This document shows positions 7,867-15,701 of a stretch of DNA of 64,000 bases, piece after piece. Each line of letters opens with the position of its first letter. The stretch's first letter is position 1. Made by a program: the position numbers and the translations under genes. Origin of the DNA: Pseudomonas citronellolis. Its GTDB lineage: Bacteria; Pseudomonadota; Gammaproteobacteria; Pseudomonadales; Pseudomonadaceae. The stretch spans positions 1 through 64,000 of the forward strand of contig NZ_FOLS01000033.1 in the NCBI RefSeq assembly GCF_900112375.1. Reading direction: 5' to 3'. The notes below the pieces were generated by a model, which saw nothing but the letters and a program-made list of their open reading frames with translations, did not search any database and was not told the DNA's origin.

Positions 7867-7895
7867 GAAAGGGGGGCTTAACCTGGGGTTAAGCC
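7867..7895. promoter_or_regulatory. Candidate LysR operator (21-bp palindrome)
   Basis: GGCTTAACC-TGG-GGTTAAGCC (7875-7895) is a perfect 9+9 bp palindrome with the core TTAA-N7-TTAA. It lies 5' of the cyclase-SDR operon and overlaps the last codon region of the LysR gene. Together with the preceding GAAAGGGG it matches the site at 5926-5951. A LysR-family protein is the natural candidate to bind it. Confidence 0.55.
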
Positions 7896-8791
7896 GCGCG
7901 GTAGCAGTCGATCAGGCTGTCGGCGAAGTCGCGGGCGAAGGCCGAGAGGCCGTCGAAATCCTGGGCGCAGAGCTGGAAGGTGCGCACCGCCCAGGGGTCG
8001 AGCAGCTTGCACGAGCCGATTCTCTGGCTGCCCTTGAGCCGCTCGAAGCCGGCCTGGGGCACGATGGCGATGCCGGCGCCGGCCTCGACCATGCGGAAGA
8101 TGGCATCGGAGCTGGCGACCTGCACGCGGATGGTCAAGGGGATGTGCAGCGCCGCCGCCGCGCGGCTGAGGAAGACGTGGATGGCGCTGCCTTCGAGCAG
8201 GGAGACGAAGGCGTATTGCAGGGCCTGCTTGAAATGCACTTCGCCACCTTCGAGGATCGGGTGGCCTTCGGGGGCGATGACCATCAACCGGCTGCTCACC
8301 AGCGGCACGCTCTGCAGGCCGTCGGTGACCACGCTGCCGGAGACGATGCCCAGGTCCGCGCTGCCATCGCGGATGCAGCGCACGATGTCGTCGCTCAGGC
8401 GCTCGCGCATATCGATGTGCACGTCGGGGTGGGTCTTGAGGTATTCGCCCACCACCGGCGGCAGGTATTCGGTAATGGCCGTGGTGTTGGCCAGCAGGCG
8501 CAACTGGCCCTTGAGGCCTTCGGCGTACTGCTGCAGGTCGCCGGTGAGCATCTCCAGCTGGGAAAGGATGATGCGCGCATGCTGCAGGTAGGTCTTGCCC
8601 GCGTTGGTCAGGGTCACGCCCTGGGGCGAACGCTCCAGCAGACGCATGCCGAGGTTGTCCTCGAGATTCTTGATGCGGTTGCTGGTGGCCGGCACGGAGA
8701 GGAAGGAACGCTCCGCGCCGCGGGTGAGGCTGCTGGTTTCCGCGATGTTGATGAACAGCCGGAAATCCGTGATATCGAAATGCATCGCCAT
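7889..8791 (-). CDS. LysR family transcriptional regulator
   Basis: The 300-residue protein has the N-terminal winged helix-turn-helix of the LysR family (about 5-65: DITDFRLFINIAETSSLTR, then ATSNRIKNLEDNLGMRLLER and LTNAGKTYL) and a C-terminal type 2 periplasmic-binding fold for an effector (about 90-295). The start could also be M3 at 8785. The gene sits in the middle of the minus-strand catabolic cluster, between the metallo-hydrolase gene and the cyclase gene, 127 bases after the former. This position and the TTAA-N7-TTAA sites upstream of neighbouring units suggest it is the local activator, responding to a pathway intermediate. The usual divergent arrangement of LysR genes is missing here. 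Effector and target sites are inferred. Confidence 0.9.
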   Translation of the reverse strand: MAMHFDITDFRLFINIAETSSLTRGAERSFLSVPATSNRIKNLEDNLGMRLLERSPQGVTLTNAGKTYLQHARIILSQLEMLTGDLQQYAEGLKGQLRLLANTTAITEYLPPVVGEYLKTHPDVHIDMRERLSDDIVRCIRDGSADLGIVSGSVVTDGLQSVPLVSSRLMVIAPEGHPILEGGEVHFKQALQYAFVSLLEGSAIHVFLSRAAAALHIPLTIRVQVASSDAIFRMVEAGAGIAIVPQAGFERLKGSQRIGSCKLLDPWAVRTFQLCAQDFDGLSAFARDFADSLIDCYRAA

Positions 8792-8918
8792 GGTCAGGTA
8801 CTTCTTGCCAAGTGGTATGCCACGGTACTGGCTGGTGAATGGCCTGCATAGACGGTGTTCGTCGCTCCGGCGCCGCCATGTACGGCCCGCGCCGCATGGG
8901 GCGGCGCAGGCAACGGGC

Positions 8919-9809
8919 TCACCAGTGGGCCGCCTCGAAGCGGAAGCCCTCGCCCTGGCGGCGGATGAAGCCGCAATGGGGCTCGCCGAAGTGCACCGGC
9001 AGGATCAGCGCGCCGGAGTCGGCGGCCTCGTTGAGGAAGGCCAGGCGCGTCTGCCGGGCGGTGTCTTCCCAGATGCAGTAGCCGGAACTGATATCCGGAC
9101 GGACGATCTGCACCGGGCTGTGCAGGATGTCGCCGCAGAAGATGCCTTCCTCGTTGCCGGAGCGTACCTTGAAGATCACCTGGCCGGGGCTGTGGCCGGG
9201 CGCTGCCTGCACCTGCAGGCAGTCGGCGATTTCCTCGCCGGGCACCATCATCCGCGCAAGGCCGGCATCGACGATGGGCATCACGCTGTCGAAGAAGGAT
9301 TCGCCGAACACGTCGATGACGCCGCCTTCCTTGTTCTTGCCCTGGTGGCAGAAGTCGAAGTCGTCCTTGGGGAAGTGGTAGGTGGCGTTGGGGAAGGTCG
9401 GTTCCCAGCGCCCGTCCTTCCAGGTGGTGTTCCAGCCCACGTGGTCGGCGTGCAGGTGGGTGATGACGACGTGGGTCACTTTCTCCGGTGGCGCGCCGGC
9501 GGCAATCATCCATTCGCGCACCAGGCCGTTGAGCATGTTCATCCGCGCGATGCCCGGGCGCGGCTTGAAGTTGCCGACGCCGGTATCGATCACCACGATC
9601 TCGCTGCCCACGTGCACGATCCAGAACTGGATGGTGACGATCAGCTTGTTCATGTGCGGAATCCAGTGGTTCGGCGCCATCAGCTCGCGGTGTTCTTCCA
9701 GCACCTGGCTGTCCATCTGTGGGAAGAGGAACGCCGGGTCGTGGGTGGGGCCTGCGTATTCGAGTATGCGGGTGACCTTGATGTCACCGATCTTGCGCGA
9801 CTGCATCAT
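8919..9809 (-). CDS. Metallo-beta-lactamase-fold hydrolase
   Basis: The 296-residue protein shows the metallo-beta-lactamase signature THLHADH (117-123), followed by the later ligands H206 in PGHS, D227 in CGD and H273 in PVHF. These residues bind two metal ions, so the enzyme should be an active hydrolase. The N-terminal part with the aspartate in VIDTGVGN (about 73-80) is also normal. Family members of this subgroup (AttM/quinolone-lactonase-like) cleave lactones, thioesters and phosphodiesters. The gene is 45 bases after the alpha/beta hydrolase gene that lacks its nucleophile, which makes it an attractive candidate for the true enol-lactone or lactone hydrolase of the cluster. No signal peptide is seen, so it acts in the cytoplasm. 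Confidence 0.85.
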   Translation of the reverse strand: MMQSRKIGDIKVTRILEYAGPTHDPAFLFPQMDSQVLEEHRELMAPNHWIPHMNKLIVTIQFWIVHVGSEIVVIDTGVGNFKPRPGIARMNMLNGLVREWMIAAGAPPEKVTHVVITHLHADHVGWNTTWKDGRWEPTFPNATYHFPKDDFDFCHQGKNKEGGVIDVFGESFFDSVMPIVDAGLARMMVPGEEIADCLQVQAAPGHSPGQVIFKVRSGNEEGIFCGDILHSPVQIVRPDISSGYCIWEDTARQTRLAFLNEAADSGALILPVHFGEPHCGFIRRQGEGFRFEAAHW

Positions 9810-9854
9810 GGGGCGTGGTTCCTCATTGTCGTTGTTCTGCTATCACGGTGTGCT

Positions 9855-10724
9855 TCAGGCGGCATGGCCACTGGCGCCGACGCGGTGCTGCGGGTGCTCG
9901 ATGAACGCCCGGTAGAGCGTCGAGCCGGACAACCCGGCGCATACATAACCGCGCACCAGCGTGGCGACCAGCCGGGGGCTCTGCAGCGGCATGAAATGCC
10001 CGGAGGCTACCTGCAAAGGCTCGATCTGTGCAGCGAATCGGGCCAGGCGGTCGATTTCCGCCGGGGGCCGTAGGGCGTCGTATTCGCCGGCCACCAGCAG
10101 GGTGCGTTGCGGAAGGCGGGGCAGGTCGCTTTCCAGTTCCAGGCCGGCAAGCATGGCGAAGGTCGCGGCGAAGCCCTGGGGATCGGCGGCACGCCAGCGC
10201 AGGCGAAAGGCGTCGAAGCGCCCGGCATCGGTGCGCAGCGGGACAGGCCAGGTTTTTTCCAGCAGCGCCGGCACCAGTTCACCCAGGCCTTCTTCACGCA
10301 GCGCGGCAGCGTGCTGGCGGGTGGCATCGCGAGCCGAAGCGGCGACCCCGCAGGCCGGCGCCAGGCCGATCAGTTGCTGGCAGCGCCCGGGATAGCGGGC
10401 GGCGAAACGGATGGCGATGGCTGCGCCGACAGCGACGCCCATCAGCGCGACGGGGGTATCGATCCGCAGCGCGTCGAGCAGGGCTGCCAGGTCGGCCACG
10501 TGATCGTCGATGGCCAACTCGCCGGGAAATTTTTCCGACAGCCCGGCGCAGCGGGTGTCGTAGCGCAGCAGCGTGAGTTCGCCGGCCAGGGTGGCGCAGA
10601 GGTCGTCCCAGCTTTCCAGGCTGCCGCCCATCTCGTGGATGAGTACCAGCACCGGCGTGTCGGGGCGTTCGGCCGGCAGCAACTGGTAGCGCAGGGCGGC
10701 CTGGTTGACTTCGATCCAGTTCAT
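9855..10724 (-). CDS. Alpha/beta hydrolase, 3-oxoadipate enol-lactonase-like, nucleophile serine replaced
   Basis: The 289-residue product has the alpha/beta hydrolase layout of PcaD: the oxyanion loop HEMGG, LRYDTR, the nucleophile elbow, an acid in GEYDALRPP, and a histidine in ASGHFMPLQSP. The elbow reads GVAVG (96-100) where PcaD has GLSMG, so the nucleophile position is alanine (codon GCT at 10431-10433). The aspartate and histidine of the triad are kept. Either the protein uses another mechanism, or it is no longer a serine hydrolase. The start at 10724 (MNWIEVNQAALRYQ) is chosen because it aligns with family N-termini and follows the thiolase stop by 8 bases; an in-frame upstream ATG would lie inside the thiolase gene. 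It is the second gene of the thiolase operon. The annotated role in the beta-ketoadipate pathway is uncertain because of the substitution. Confidence 0.8.
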   Translation of the reverse strand: MNWIEVNQAALRYQLLPAERPDTPVLVLIHEMGGSLESWDDLCATLAGELTLLRYDTRCAGLSEKFPGELAIDDHVADLAALLDALRIDTPVALMGVAVGAAIAIRFAARYPGRCQQLIGLAPACGVAASARDATRQHAAALREEGLGELVPALLEKTWPVPLRTDAGRFDAFRLRWRAADPQGFAATFAMLAGLELESDLPRLPQRTLLVAGEYDALRPPAEIDRLARFAAQIEPLQVASGHFMPLQSPRLVATLVRGYVCAGLSGSTLYRAFIEHPQHRVGASGHAA

Positions 10725-10732
10725 GGCGGCCC

Positions 10733-11929
10733 TCACACCCGCTCGAACAGCGCGGCCATGCCCTGGCCGCCGCCGATGCACAGGGTTTCCAGTCCGTAGC
10801 GTGCGCCGCGGCGCTGCATCTCGTGGAGCAGGGTGGTCATGATGCGTACGCCGGTGGCGCCGATCGGGTGGCCCAGGGAGATGCCCGAACCGTTGACGTT
10901 GACCCGTTCGTCATGCTCCAGGCCCCAGGCCTTGAGCACGGCCAGCGCCTGGGCGGCGAAGGCTTCGTTGACCTCGATCAGGTCCATCTCGGCCAGCGTG
11001 CGCCGGGTGCGTTGCAGCAGCTTCTCCACCGCCGGCACCGGGCCGATGCCCATGCGCGCGGGGTCGCAGCCGGCCGCCGCCCAGTCCACCAGGCGCGCCA
11101 GCGGCTTGAGGTTGTGGCGTCGGGCGTAGTCCGGGGAGACCACCAGGCAGGCCGCCGCAGCATCATTCTGCTGGCTGGAGTTGCCCGCCGTGCACACGCC
11201 GTCAGGCAGCAGCACGCGCAGGCCGGCCATGCTTTCCAGGCTGGCGTCCTCGCGGATGCCTTCGTCCATCGATACGGTGGTTCGACTGCCACGCCTTCCG
11301 GGTACGTCGACCGCTATCACTTCTTCGGCGAAGCGTCCGTCACGCCACGCGGCGGCGGCATTGCGGTGGCTGCGCACGGCGAAGCGGTCGGCTTCCTCGC
11401 GGCTGATGCCGTAGTCGCGGGCCAGGTTTTCGGCCGTCTCGGGCATGCCGGAGATGTAGCCGAAGCGCTCGTGCGGCTGCGAGCGCTCGCGGCCACGCTC
11501 CAGGCGGTCGTGGAACTTCACGCTGCCGGCGCGGGCGCCCCAGCGCATGTCGGTGCTGTAGTACTCGATGTTGCTCATGCTCTCCACGCCCACCACCAGC
11601 ACCGCCTGGGCGTGGCCGGTCTGCACGTGCATCGCCGCGTCGGCCAGCGCCTGCAGGCCGGAGCCGCAGCGGCGGTCGAGGGTATAGCCGGGCACTTCCA
11701 GCGGCAGGCCGGCGGCCAGCGCGGCATAGCGGCCCATGCAGGGCGCCTCGCTGGAGGCATAGGACTGCGAGACGATCACCTCGTCCAGCGTCGCCGGGGG
11801 AATGTCCAGGCGCTGCAGCAGGGCCTGGATGATGCCGGCGGCGAGCTGGTCGGCGGTCAGCGGGGCGAGGGCGCCGCCGAACTTGCCGATGGGGGTGCGC
11901 AATGGCGAAACGATCAGTGCGTCGTTCAT
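10733..11929 (-). CDS. Thiolase (acetyl-CoA acetyltransferase / 3-oxoadipyl-CoA thiolase family)
   Basis: The 398-residue enzyme has all thiolase landmarks: the acyl-accepting cysteine in DRRCGSGLQ (C88), NEAFAAQ, the GHPIGATG histidine (H354), and the general-base cysteine in CIGGGQG (C384). Degradative thiolases split a 3-oxoacyl-CoA with CoA to give acetyl-CoA and a shortened acyl-CoA. Here it would act after PcaIJ to convert 3-oxoadipyl-CoA to succinyl-CoA and acetyl-CoA, the job of PcaF. The start at 11929 (MNDALIVSPLRTPIGK) is the normal thiolase N-terminus; a longer frame reaching 11989 is unlikely. It heads the operon thiolase, hydrolase, metallo-hydrolase, LysR. A promoter region shared with the divergent porin gene lies at 11930-12200, and it contains a sequence also found upstream of the MFS-catC unit. 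Confidence 0.9.
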   Translation of the reverse strand: MNDALIVSPLRTPIGKFGGALAPLTADQLAAGIIQALLQRLDIPPATLDEVIVSQSYASSEAPCMGRYAALAAGLPLEVPGYTLDRRCGSGLQALADAAMHVQTGHAQAVLVVGVESMSNIEYYSTDMRWGARAGSVKFHDRLERGRERSQPHERFGYISGMPETAENLARDYGISREEADRFAVRSHRNAAAAWRDGRFAEEVIAVDVPGRRGSRTTVSMDEGIREDASLESMAGLRVLLPDGVCTAGNSSQQNDAAAACLVVSPDYARRHNLKPLARLVDWAAAGCDPARMGIGPVPAVEKLLQRTRRTLAEMDLIEVNEAFAAQALAVLKAWGLEHDERVNVNGSGISLGHPIGATGVRIMTTLLHEMQRRGARYGLETLCIGGGQGMAALFERV

Positions 11930-12000
11930 GGACTCGACCTTGTGCGGGAAATGCCGGGCAGCATGGGCAAGGTGGGATGGCCTGGGCAATTTCGCATCGT

Positions 12001-12027
12001 GAAAGCCTGCCTTCGCCGTTGCTTAAC
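12001..12027. promoter_or_regulatory. Candidate regulatory site in thiolase/porin divergent region
   Basis: GAAAGCCTGCCTT plus GTTGCTTAAC lies about 75-100 bases before the thiolase start and repeats the 3489-3516 sequence. A second element TTAAGCAAAAC occurs at 12081-12091, and the same 11 bases are found at 44855-44865 before another LysR gene. Both are candidate regulator sites recognised by eye only. Confidence 0.35.
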
Positions 12028-12200
12028 CCGCAGCGCCCGCGGGGGTTCGGCCGCGATCTTTGCCTGGGCGAAACGGCTCCTTAAGCAAAACCCAATACCC
12101 CTATCCGTTCCCGCGTTTGCATCCTTCAGCGCACCCGGCGCTCCTTCCGGGCCCTTTGCACCGCTTCAAGAAAACAACAACAACCAACACGGATACCTCC

Positions 12201-13439
12201 ATGCAGAATCCTTCTCTGGCCCGGCTCTGCGGCCTGCTCGCGCTGCCGCCGGCCCTGGCGCTCCCGGCGCTGGCCCATGCCGATTTCATCAAGGACAGCA
12301 GCGTCAACCTCAGCCTGCGCAACATCTACTTCAACCGCGACTTCCGCCAGGACAACGCGCCGCAATCCAAGCGCGAGGAGTGGGCCCAGGGCTTCATGTT
12401 CAGCGCCAAGTCGGGCTACACCGAAGGCACCGTCGGCGTGGGGCTGGAGCTGTACAGCGCGCTGGGCCTGAAGCTCGATTCCTCCGACGCCCGCGCCGGC
12501 ACCGGCCTGTTGCCCAACCGCTTCGGTGATTCCGGCCCTGGCAGCTACAGCGACCTCTCGGGCGTGGCGAAGATGAAGATCGCCAAGACCGAGCTGAAGG
12601 TCGGCGGCTTCACCCCCAAGACGCCGGTGCTGCTCTCCAGCGATGCGCGCCTGCTGCCGCCGATCTACAACGGCGCCACGCTGACCTCCAGCGACATCGA
12701 CAACCTGACCCTGGACCTGGGCCGTTTCGACAAGGTCAACTTCCGCAACTCCAGTGGCAACCACGACGAGATCATCGCCGGCAACTACAACGTCGGTGGT
12801 GATCACTTCGACTACTTCGGCGCTACCTATGCCTTCTCGCCAACGGTCAACCTCGCGTACTGGCGTGCCGAGCTGCAGGATGTCTACGAGCAGAACTACC
12901 TGGGCTTCCAGGGCAGCCGCAAGGTGGGCGACTGGGTACTGAGCGCCAACCTGGGCTACTTCGATTCCTCGGAGAACGGCGCTGCCCGTGGCGGCGACAT
13001 CGACAACGGCCTGACCACCGCGATGCTCTCGGCCAACTTCGGCGCGCAGACCTTCCGCGTCGGCTACCAGGACAACAGCGGCGACAGTCCCTTCCCGTAC
13101 CTGCAGGATGCCGACACCTACGGTGCCAACGTGGTGCAGATCCTCGATTTCACCCGCGCGCAGGAAACCTCCTGGCAGGTGCGCCATGACCTGGACTTCA
13201 GCGCCTTCGGCATCCCCGGCCTGACCATGATCAACCGCTACATCCGTGGCGACGGCTATGAGATCGGCGGCAAGGCCGGCAAGGAATGGGAGCGCAACCT
13301 GGACATCACCTATGTGATGCAGAGTGGCCCGCTGAAGAACTTCGGCGTGCGCTGGCGCAATGCGACAGTGCGCTCCGATGGCGCCGGCGAGCTGGACGAG
13401 AATCGCCTGATCCTCTCTTACACGCTGTCGCTGAAATGA
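12201..13439 (+). CDS. OprD family outer membrane porin
   Basis: The 412-residue product starts with a signal peptide (charged start, then LCGLLALPPALALPALAHA, cleavage near residue 27) followed by ADFIKDSSVNLSLRNIYFNRDF, the typical OprD mature N-terminus. Alternating amphipathic strands continue to the end (VRWRNATVRSDG, then NRLILSYTLSLK), which ends in an aromatic-poor variant of the barrel signature. OprD channels in pseudomonads admit amino acids, aromatic acids and other small carboxylates. The gene is divergent from the thiolase operon over a 271-base region, and its position suggests uptake of the substrate of that cluster. The start at 12201 gives a proper signal peptide; the open frame extends to 12060 without one. 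It is a little shorter than OprD (about 420 mature residues). Confidence 0.9.
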   Translation: MQNPSLARLCGLLALPPALALPALAHADFIKDSSVNLSLRNIYFNRDFRQDNAPQSKREEWAQGFMFSAKSGYTEGTVGVGLELYSALGLKLDSSDARAGTGLLPNRFGDSGPGSYSDLSGVAKMKIAKTELKVGGFTPKTPVLLSSDARLLPPIYNGATLTSSDIDNLTLDLGRFDKVNFRNSSGNHDEIIAGNYNVGGDHFDYFGATYAFSPTVNLAYWRAELQDVYEQNYLGFQGSRKVGDWVLSANLGYFDSSENGAARGGDIDNGLTTAMLSANFGAQTFRVGYQDNSGDSPFPYLQDADTYGANVVQILDFTRAQETSWQVRHDLDFSAFGIPGLTMINRYIRGDGYEIGGKAGKEWERNLDITYVMQSGPLKNFGVRWRNATVRSDGAGELDENRLILSYTLSLK

Positions 13440-13626
13440 GTCGCGGGGCCGCCTTCCACAAGAAGGCGGTCACCCGATCCACCGGGCTTGCCCGGTGCGC
13501 CCGGACGGCGAGCCACCCCTTGCCGATACCGGAATCCCGACCCTGAGGTAAACGCACGCTCGGTCTCCACGATGGACCGGGCGTTCGCGTTTGCGCTGCC
13601 TGAATTCCGTAGCGTGGCGGCGGCGC

Positions 13627-13653
13627 AAAAAAAAGCCGGCCACGAGGGCCGGC
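13627..13653 (-). terminator. Intrinsic terminator of the CitE-like operon
   Basis: A 7-bp stem GCCGGCC/GGCCGGC with a 5-base loop is followed on the minus strand by a run of eight T. It lies about 20 bases after the stop codon of the CitE-like gene at 13673 and is well placed to end the three-gene operon. It also faces the end of the porin gene. Confidence 0.85.
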
Positions 13654-13672
13654 GCAAGCGAGGTCGGTGCTG

Positions 13673-14482
13673 TCAGTCGTGCAGCGCGAGCAGGCGCCGG
13701 GCGCGTTCGATCACCGGCGCATCGACCATCTGCCCGTCCAGCTGGAAGGCGCCATTGCCCCGGGTAGCGCTGACGATCTTCCGTGCCCAGTCCAGTTGCT
13801 CGCGGGTCGGCGCCAGCGCCTGGTGCACGCCGATCACCTGGCGCGGATGGATGCACAGCATGCCGGCGAACCCGGCATCTCGGGCTTCGCGGGCGAAGCG
13901 GGCAAGGCCCTCGAGGTCGGCGATCTCGGGGAACACGGTGTCCAGCGGCGCGGCGAGGCCGGCCAGGCGGGTGTGCAGCAACAGTGCGTAGCGCACCTGG
14001 TCGAGCAGACGCGTTGCGACCGCGGTGCCGGCGCTGATGCCCAGGTCCAGGCACAGGTCGAGACCGCCGAAGGTCAGGCGCTGCACGCCGGCGACCCGTG
14101 CCATTTCCGGCAATGCCTGCAGGCCCGTGGCGCTCTCGACGATGGGCAGTACCGGCTTGCCGACCGTGGCGGCATTGACCACCTGCTCGACGCTTTCCGC
14201 CTTGGGAAGCAGCAGGCCGACCACGCCACGATGACGGCACAGGTCGAGGTCCGCATCGTGTTCCCGGTGCCCGGCCATGTTCACCCGCACCCAGACGCCG
14301 GCGTCGGGGCTGGCGTCGAGGAAAGCGCGCAGATGTTCGCGCGCCTGGGCCTTGGCGGACGCCTGCACGGCATCCTCCAGGTCGACGATCACGGCATCGG
14401 CGCCGCTGGCCAGGGCCTTGGCGAAGCGCTCCGGGCGATCTCCCGGCACGAACAGCGCGCTGCGCAGCTTGTCCAGTTGCAT
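13673..14482 (-). CDS. HpcH/HpaI aldolase/citrate lyase family protein (CitE-like acyl-CoA lyase)
   Basis: The 269-residue TIM-barrel protein belongs to the CitE/HpcH family. Motifs include LFVPGDRPERFAKA (10-23), the VDLEDAV block (33-39), VRVNM (65-69), LPKAES (92-97) and the magnesium-site glutamate in IVESATG (E116) with aspartate in GGLDLCLDLG. Members cleave citramalyl-CoA, malyl-CoA or citryl-CoA to acetyl-CoA plus a keto acid. The neighbours, an acyl-CoA dehydrogenase and an HTD2-type hydratase, reproduce the P. aeruginosa itaconate genes in which Ccl cleaves (S)-citramalyl-CoA to pyruvate and acetyl-CoA. This gene is last of the operon, 10 bases after the dehydrogenase gene, with a terminator behind it. 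The substrate call is by analogy. Confidence 0.85.
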   Translation of the reverse strand: MQLDKLRSALFVPGDRPERFAKALASGADAVIVDLEDAVQASAKAQAREHLRAFLDASPDAGVWVRVNMAGHREHDADLDLCRHRGVVGLLLPKAESVEQVVNAATVGKPVLPIVESATGLQALPEMARVAGVQRLTFGGLDLCLDLGISAGTAVATRLLDQVRYALLLHTRLAGLAAPLDTVFPEIADLEGLARFAREARDAGFAGMLCIHPRQVIGVHQALAPTREQLDWARKIVSATRGNGAFQLDGQMVDAPVIERARRLLALHD

Positions 14483-14492
14483 GTGGCCTCCG

Positions 14493-15656
14493 TCAGAACG
14501 AGCGCGGCAGTTCGAGCAGGTGCTCGGCCACGTAGGACAGGATCAGGTTGGTGGAGATCGGCGCCACCTGGTACAGGCGCGTCTCGCGGAACTTGCGCTC
14601 CACGTCGTATTCATTGGCGAAACCGAAGCCGCCGTGGGTCTGCAGGCAGGCATTGGCCGCCTCCCAACTGGCCTTGGCCGCCAGGTACTTGGCCATGTTC
14701 GCCGCGGCCCCGGCGTTGCGCCCGGCGTCGTATTCCGCGCAGGCCTTCCAGCGCATCAGATCGGCCGCCTCCACCTCGATGTGCGCCTCGGCGATGGGGA
14801 ACTGCACGCCCTGGTTCTGCCCGATCGGGCGGCCGAACACCACGCGGTCGCGGGCGTACTGGCTGGCCTTCTCGATGAACCAGCGGCCGTCGCCGATGCA
14901 TTCGGCGGCGATCAGCGTGCGCTCGGCGTTGAGCCCGTCGAGGATGTAGCGGAAGCCCTTGCCCTCCTCGCCGATCAGGCTGCTGACGGGGATTTCCAGA
15001 TTGTCGAAGAACAACTCGTTGGTCTCGTGGTTGACCAGGTTGGCGATCGGCTGCACGGTCAGGCCGTTGCCGATGGCCTCGCGCAGGTCGACCAGGAAGA
15101 TCGACATGCCGTCGGCCTTCTTCTTCACCTCGGCCAACGGCGTGGTGCGCGCCAGCAGGATCATCAGGTCGGAATGCTGCACGCGGGAGATCCACACCTT
15201 CTGGCCGTTGACCACGTACTTGTCGCCCTGGCGCACGGCGGTGGTCTTGATCTTGGTGGTGTCGGTGCCGGTGGTCGGCTCGGTGACGCCCATGGACTGC
15301 AGGCGCAGTTCGCCGCTGGCCAGCTTCGGCAGGTAGTAGCGCTTCTGCTCCTCGCTGCCATTCCGCAGCAGGGTGAACATGTTGTACATCTGCCCGTGGA
15401 TGGTCCCGGAGTTGCCGCCGCAGTGGTTCACTTCTTCGAGTATCACCGAGGCCTCGGCCAGGCCCAGGCCGGAGCCGCCGTATTCCTCGGGGATCATCGC
15501 CGACAGCCAGCCGGCCTCGGTCATGGCTTTGACGAAGGCTTCGGGGAAGCCTTTCACTTCATCGATCTTGCGCCAGTACTCGGCGGGGAACTCCGCACAG
15601 AGGGCGCGCACGCCTTCACGGATGGCGTTGAGTTGTTCATTGTCGTGGTGGTTCAT
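14493..15656 (-). CDS. Acyl-CoA dehydrogenase
   Basis: The 387-residue flavoprotein shows the acyl-CoA dehydrogenase fold: IPEEYGGSGLGL (55-66), SMGVTEPTTGTDTTKIKTTA (121-140), the FAD/substrate part RVVFGRPIGQNQGVQF (271-286), and QTHGGFGFANEYDVERKFRE with the catalytic base E349. It would introduce an alpha-beta double bond in a short or branched acyl-CoA, passing electrons to electron-transfer flavoprotein. In P. aeruginosa an acyl-CoA dehydrogenase gene (PA0879) accompanies the itaconyl-CoA hydratase and citramalyl-CoA lyase genes, an arrangement reproduced here. A strong AAGGAAG ribosome site precedes the start at 15656. The gene sits 45 bases after the hydratase gene. It may also act on a succinyl- or methylsuccinyl-CoA type of substrate; this cannot be decided. 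Confidence 0.88.
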   Translation of the reverse strand: MNHHDNEQLNAIREGVRALCAEFPAEYWRKIDEVKGFPEAFVKAMTEAGWLSAMIPEEYGGSGLGLAEASVILEEVNHCGGNSGTIHGQMYNMFTLLRNGSEEQKRYYLPKLASGELRLQSMGVTEPTTGTDTTKIKTTAVRQGDKYVVNGQKVWISRVQHSDLMILLARTTPLAEVKKKADGMSIFLVDLREAIGNGLTVQPIANLVNHETNELFFDNLEIPVSSLIGEEGKGFRYILDGLNAERTLIAAECIGDGRWFIEKASQYARDRVVFGRPIGQNQGVQFPIAEAHIEVEAADLMRWKACAEYDAGRNAGAAANMAKYLAAKASWEAANACLQTHGGFGFANEYDVERKFRETRLYQVAPISTNLILSYVAEHLLELPRSF

Positions 15657-15701
15657 CGGTCTTCCTTTGGGCTGCGTCAGCGGGATGGACGCGGGGCAGT
15701 G

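Noticed and set aside
13440-13470. Inverted sequence GCCGCCTTCCACAAGAAGGCGGT after the porin gene as a terminator
   Set aside because: The stem is short with a G-T pair and is not followed by a T-run, so it was not listed as a terminator; the stronger one at 13627-13653 belongs to the opposite strand.
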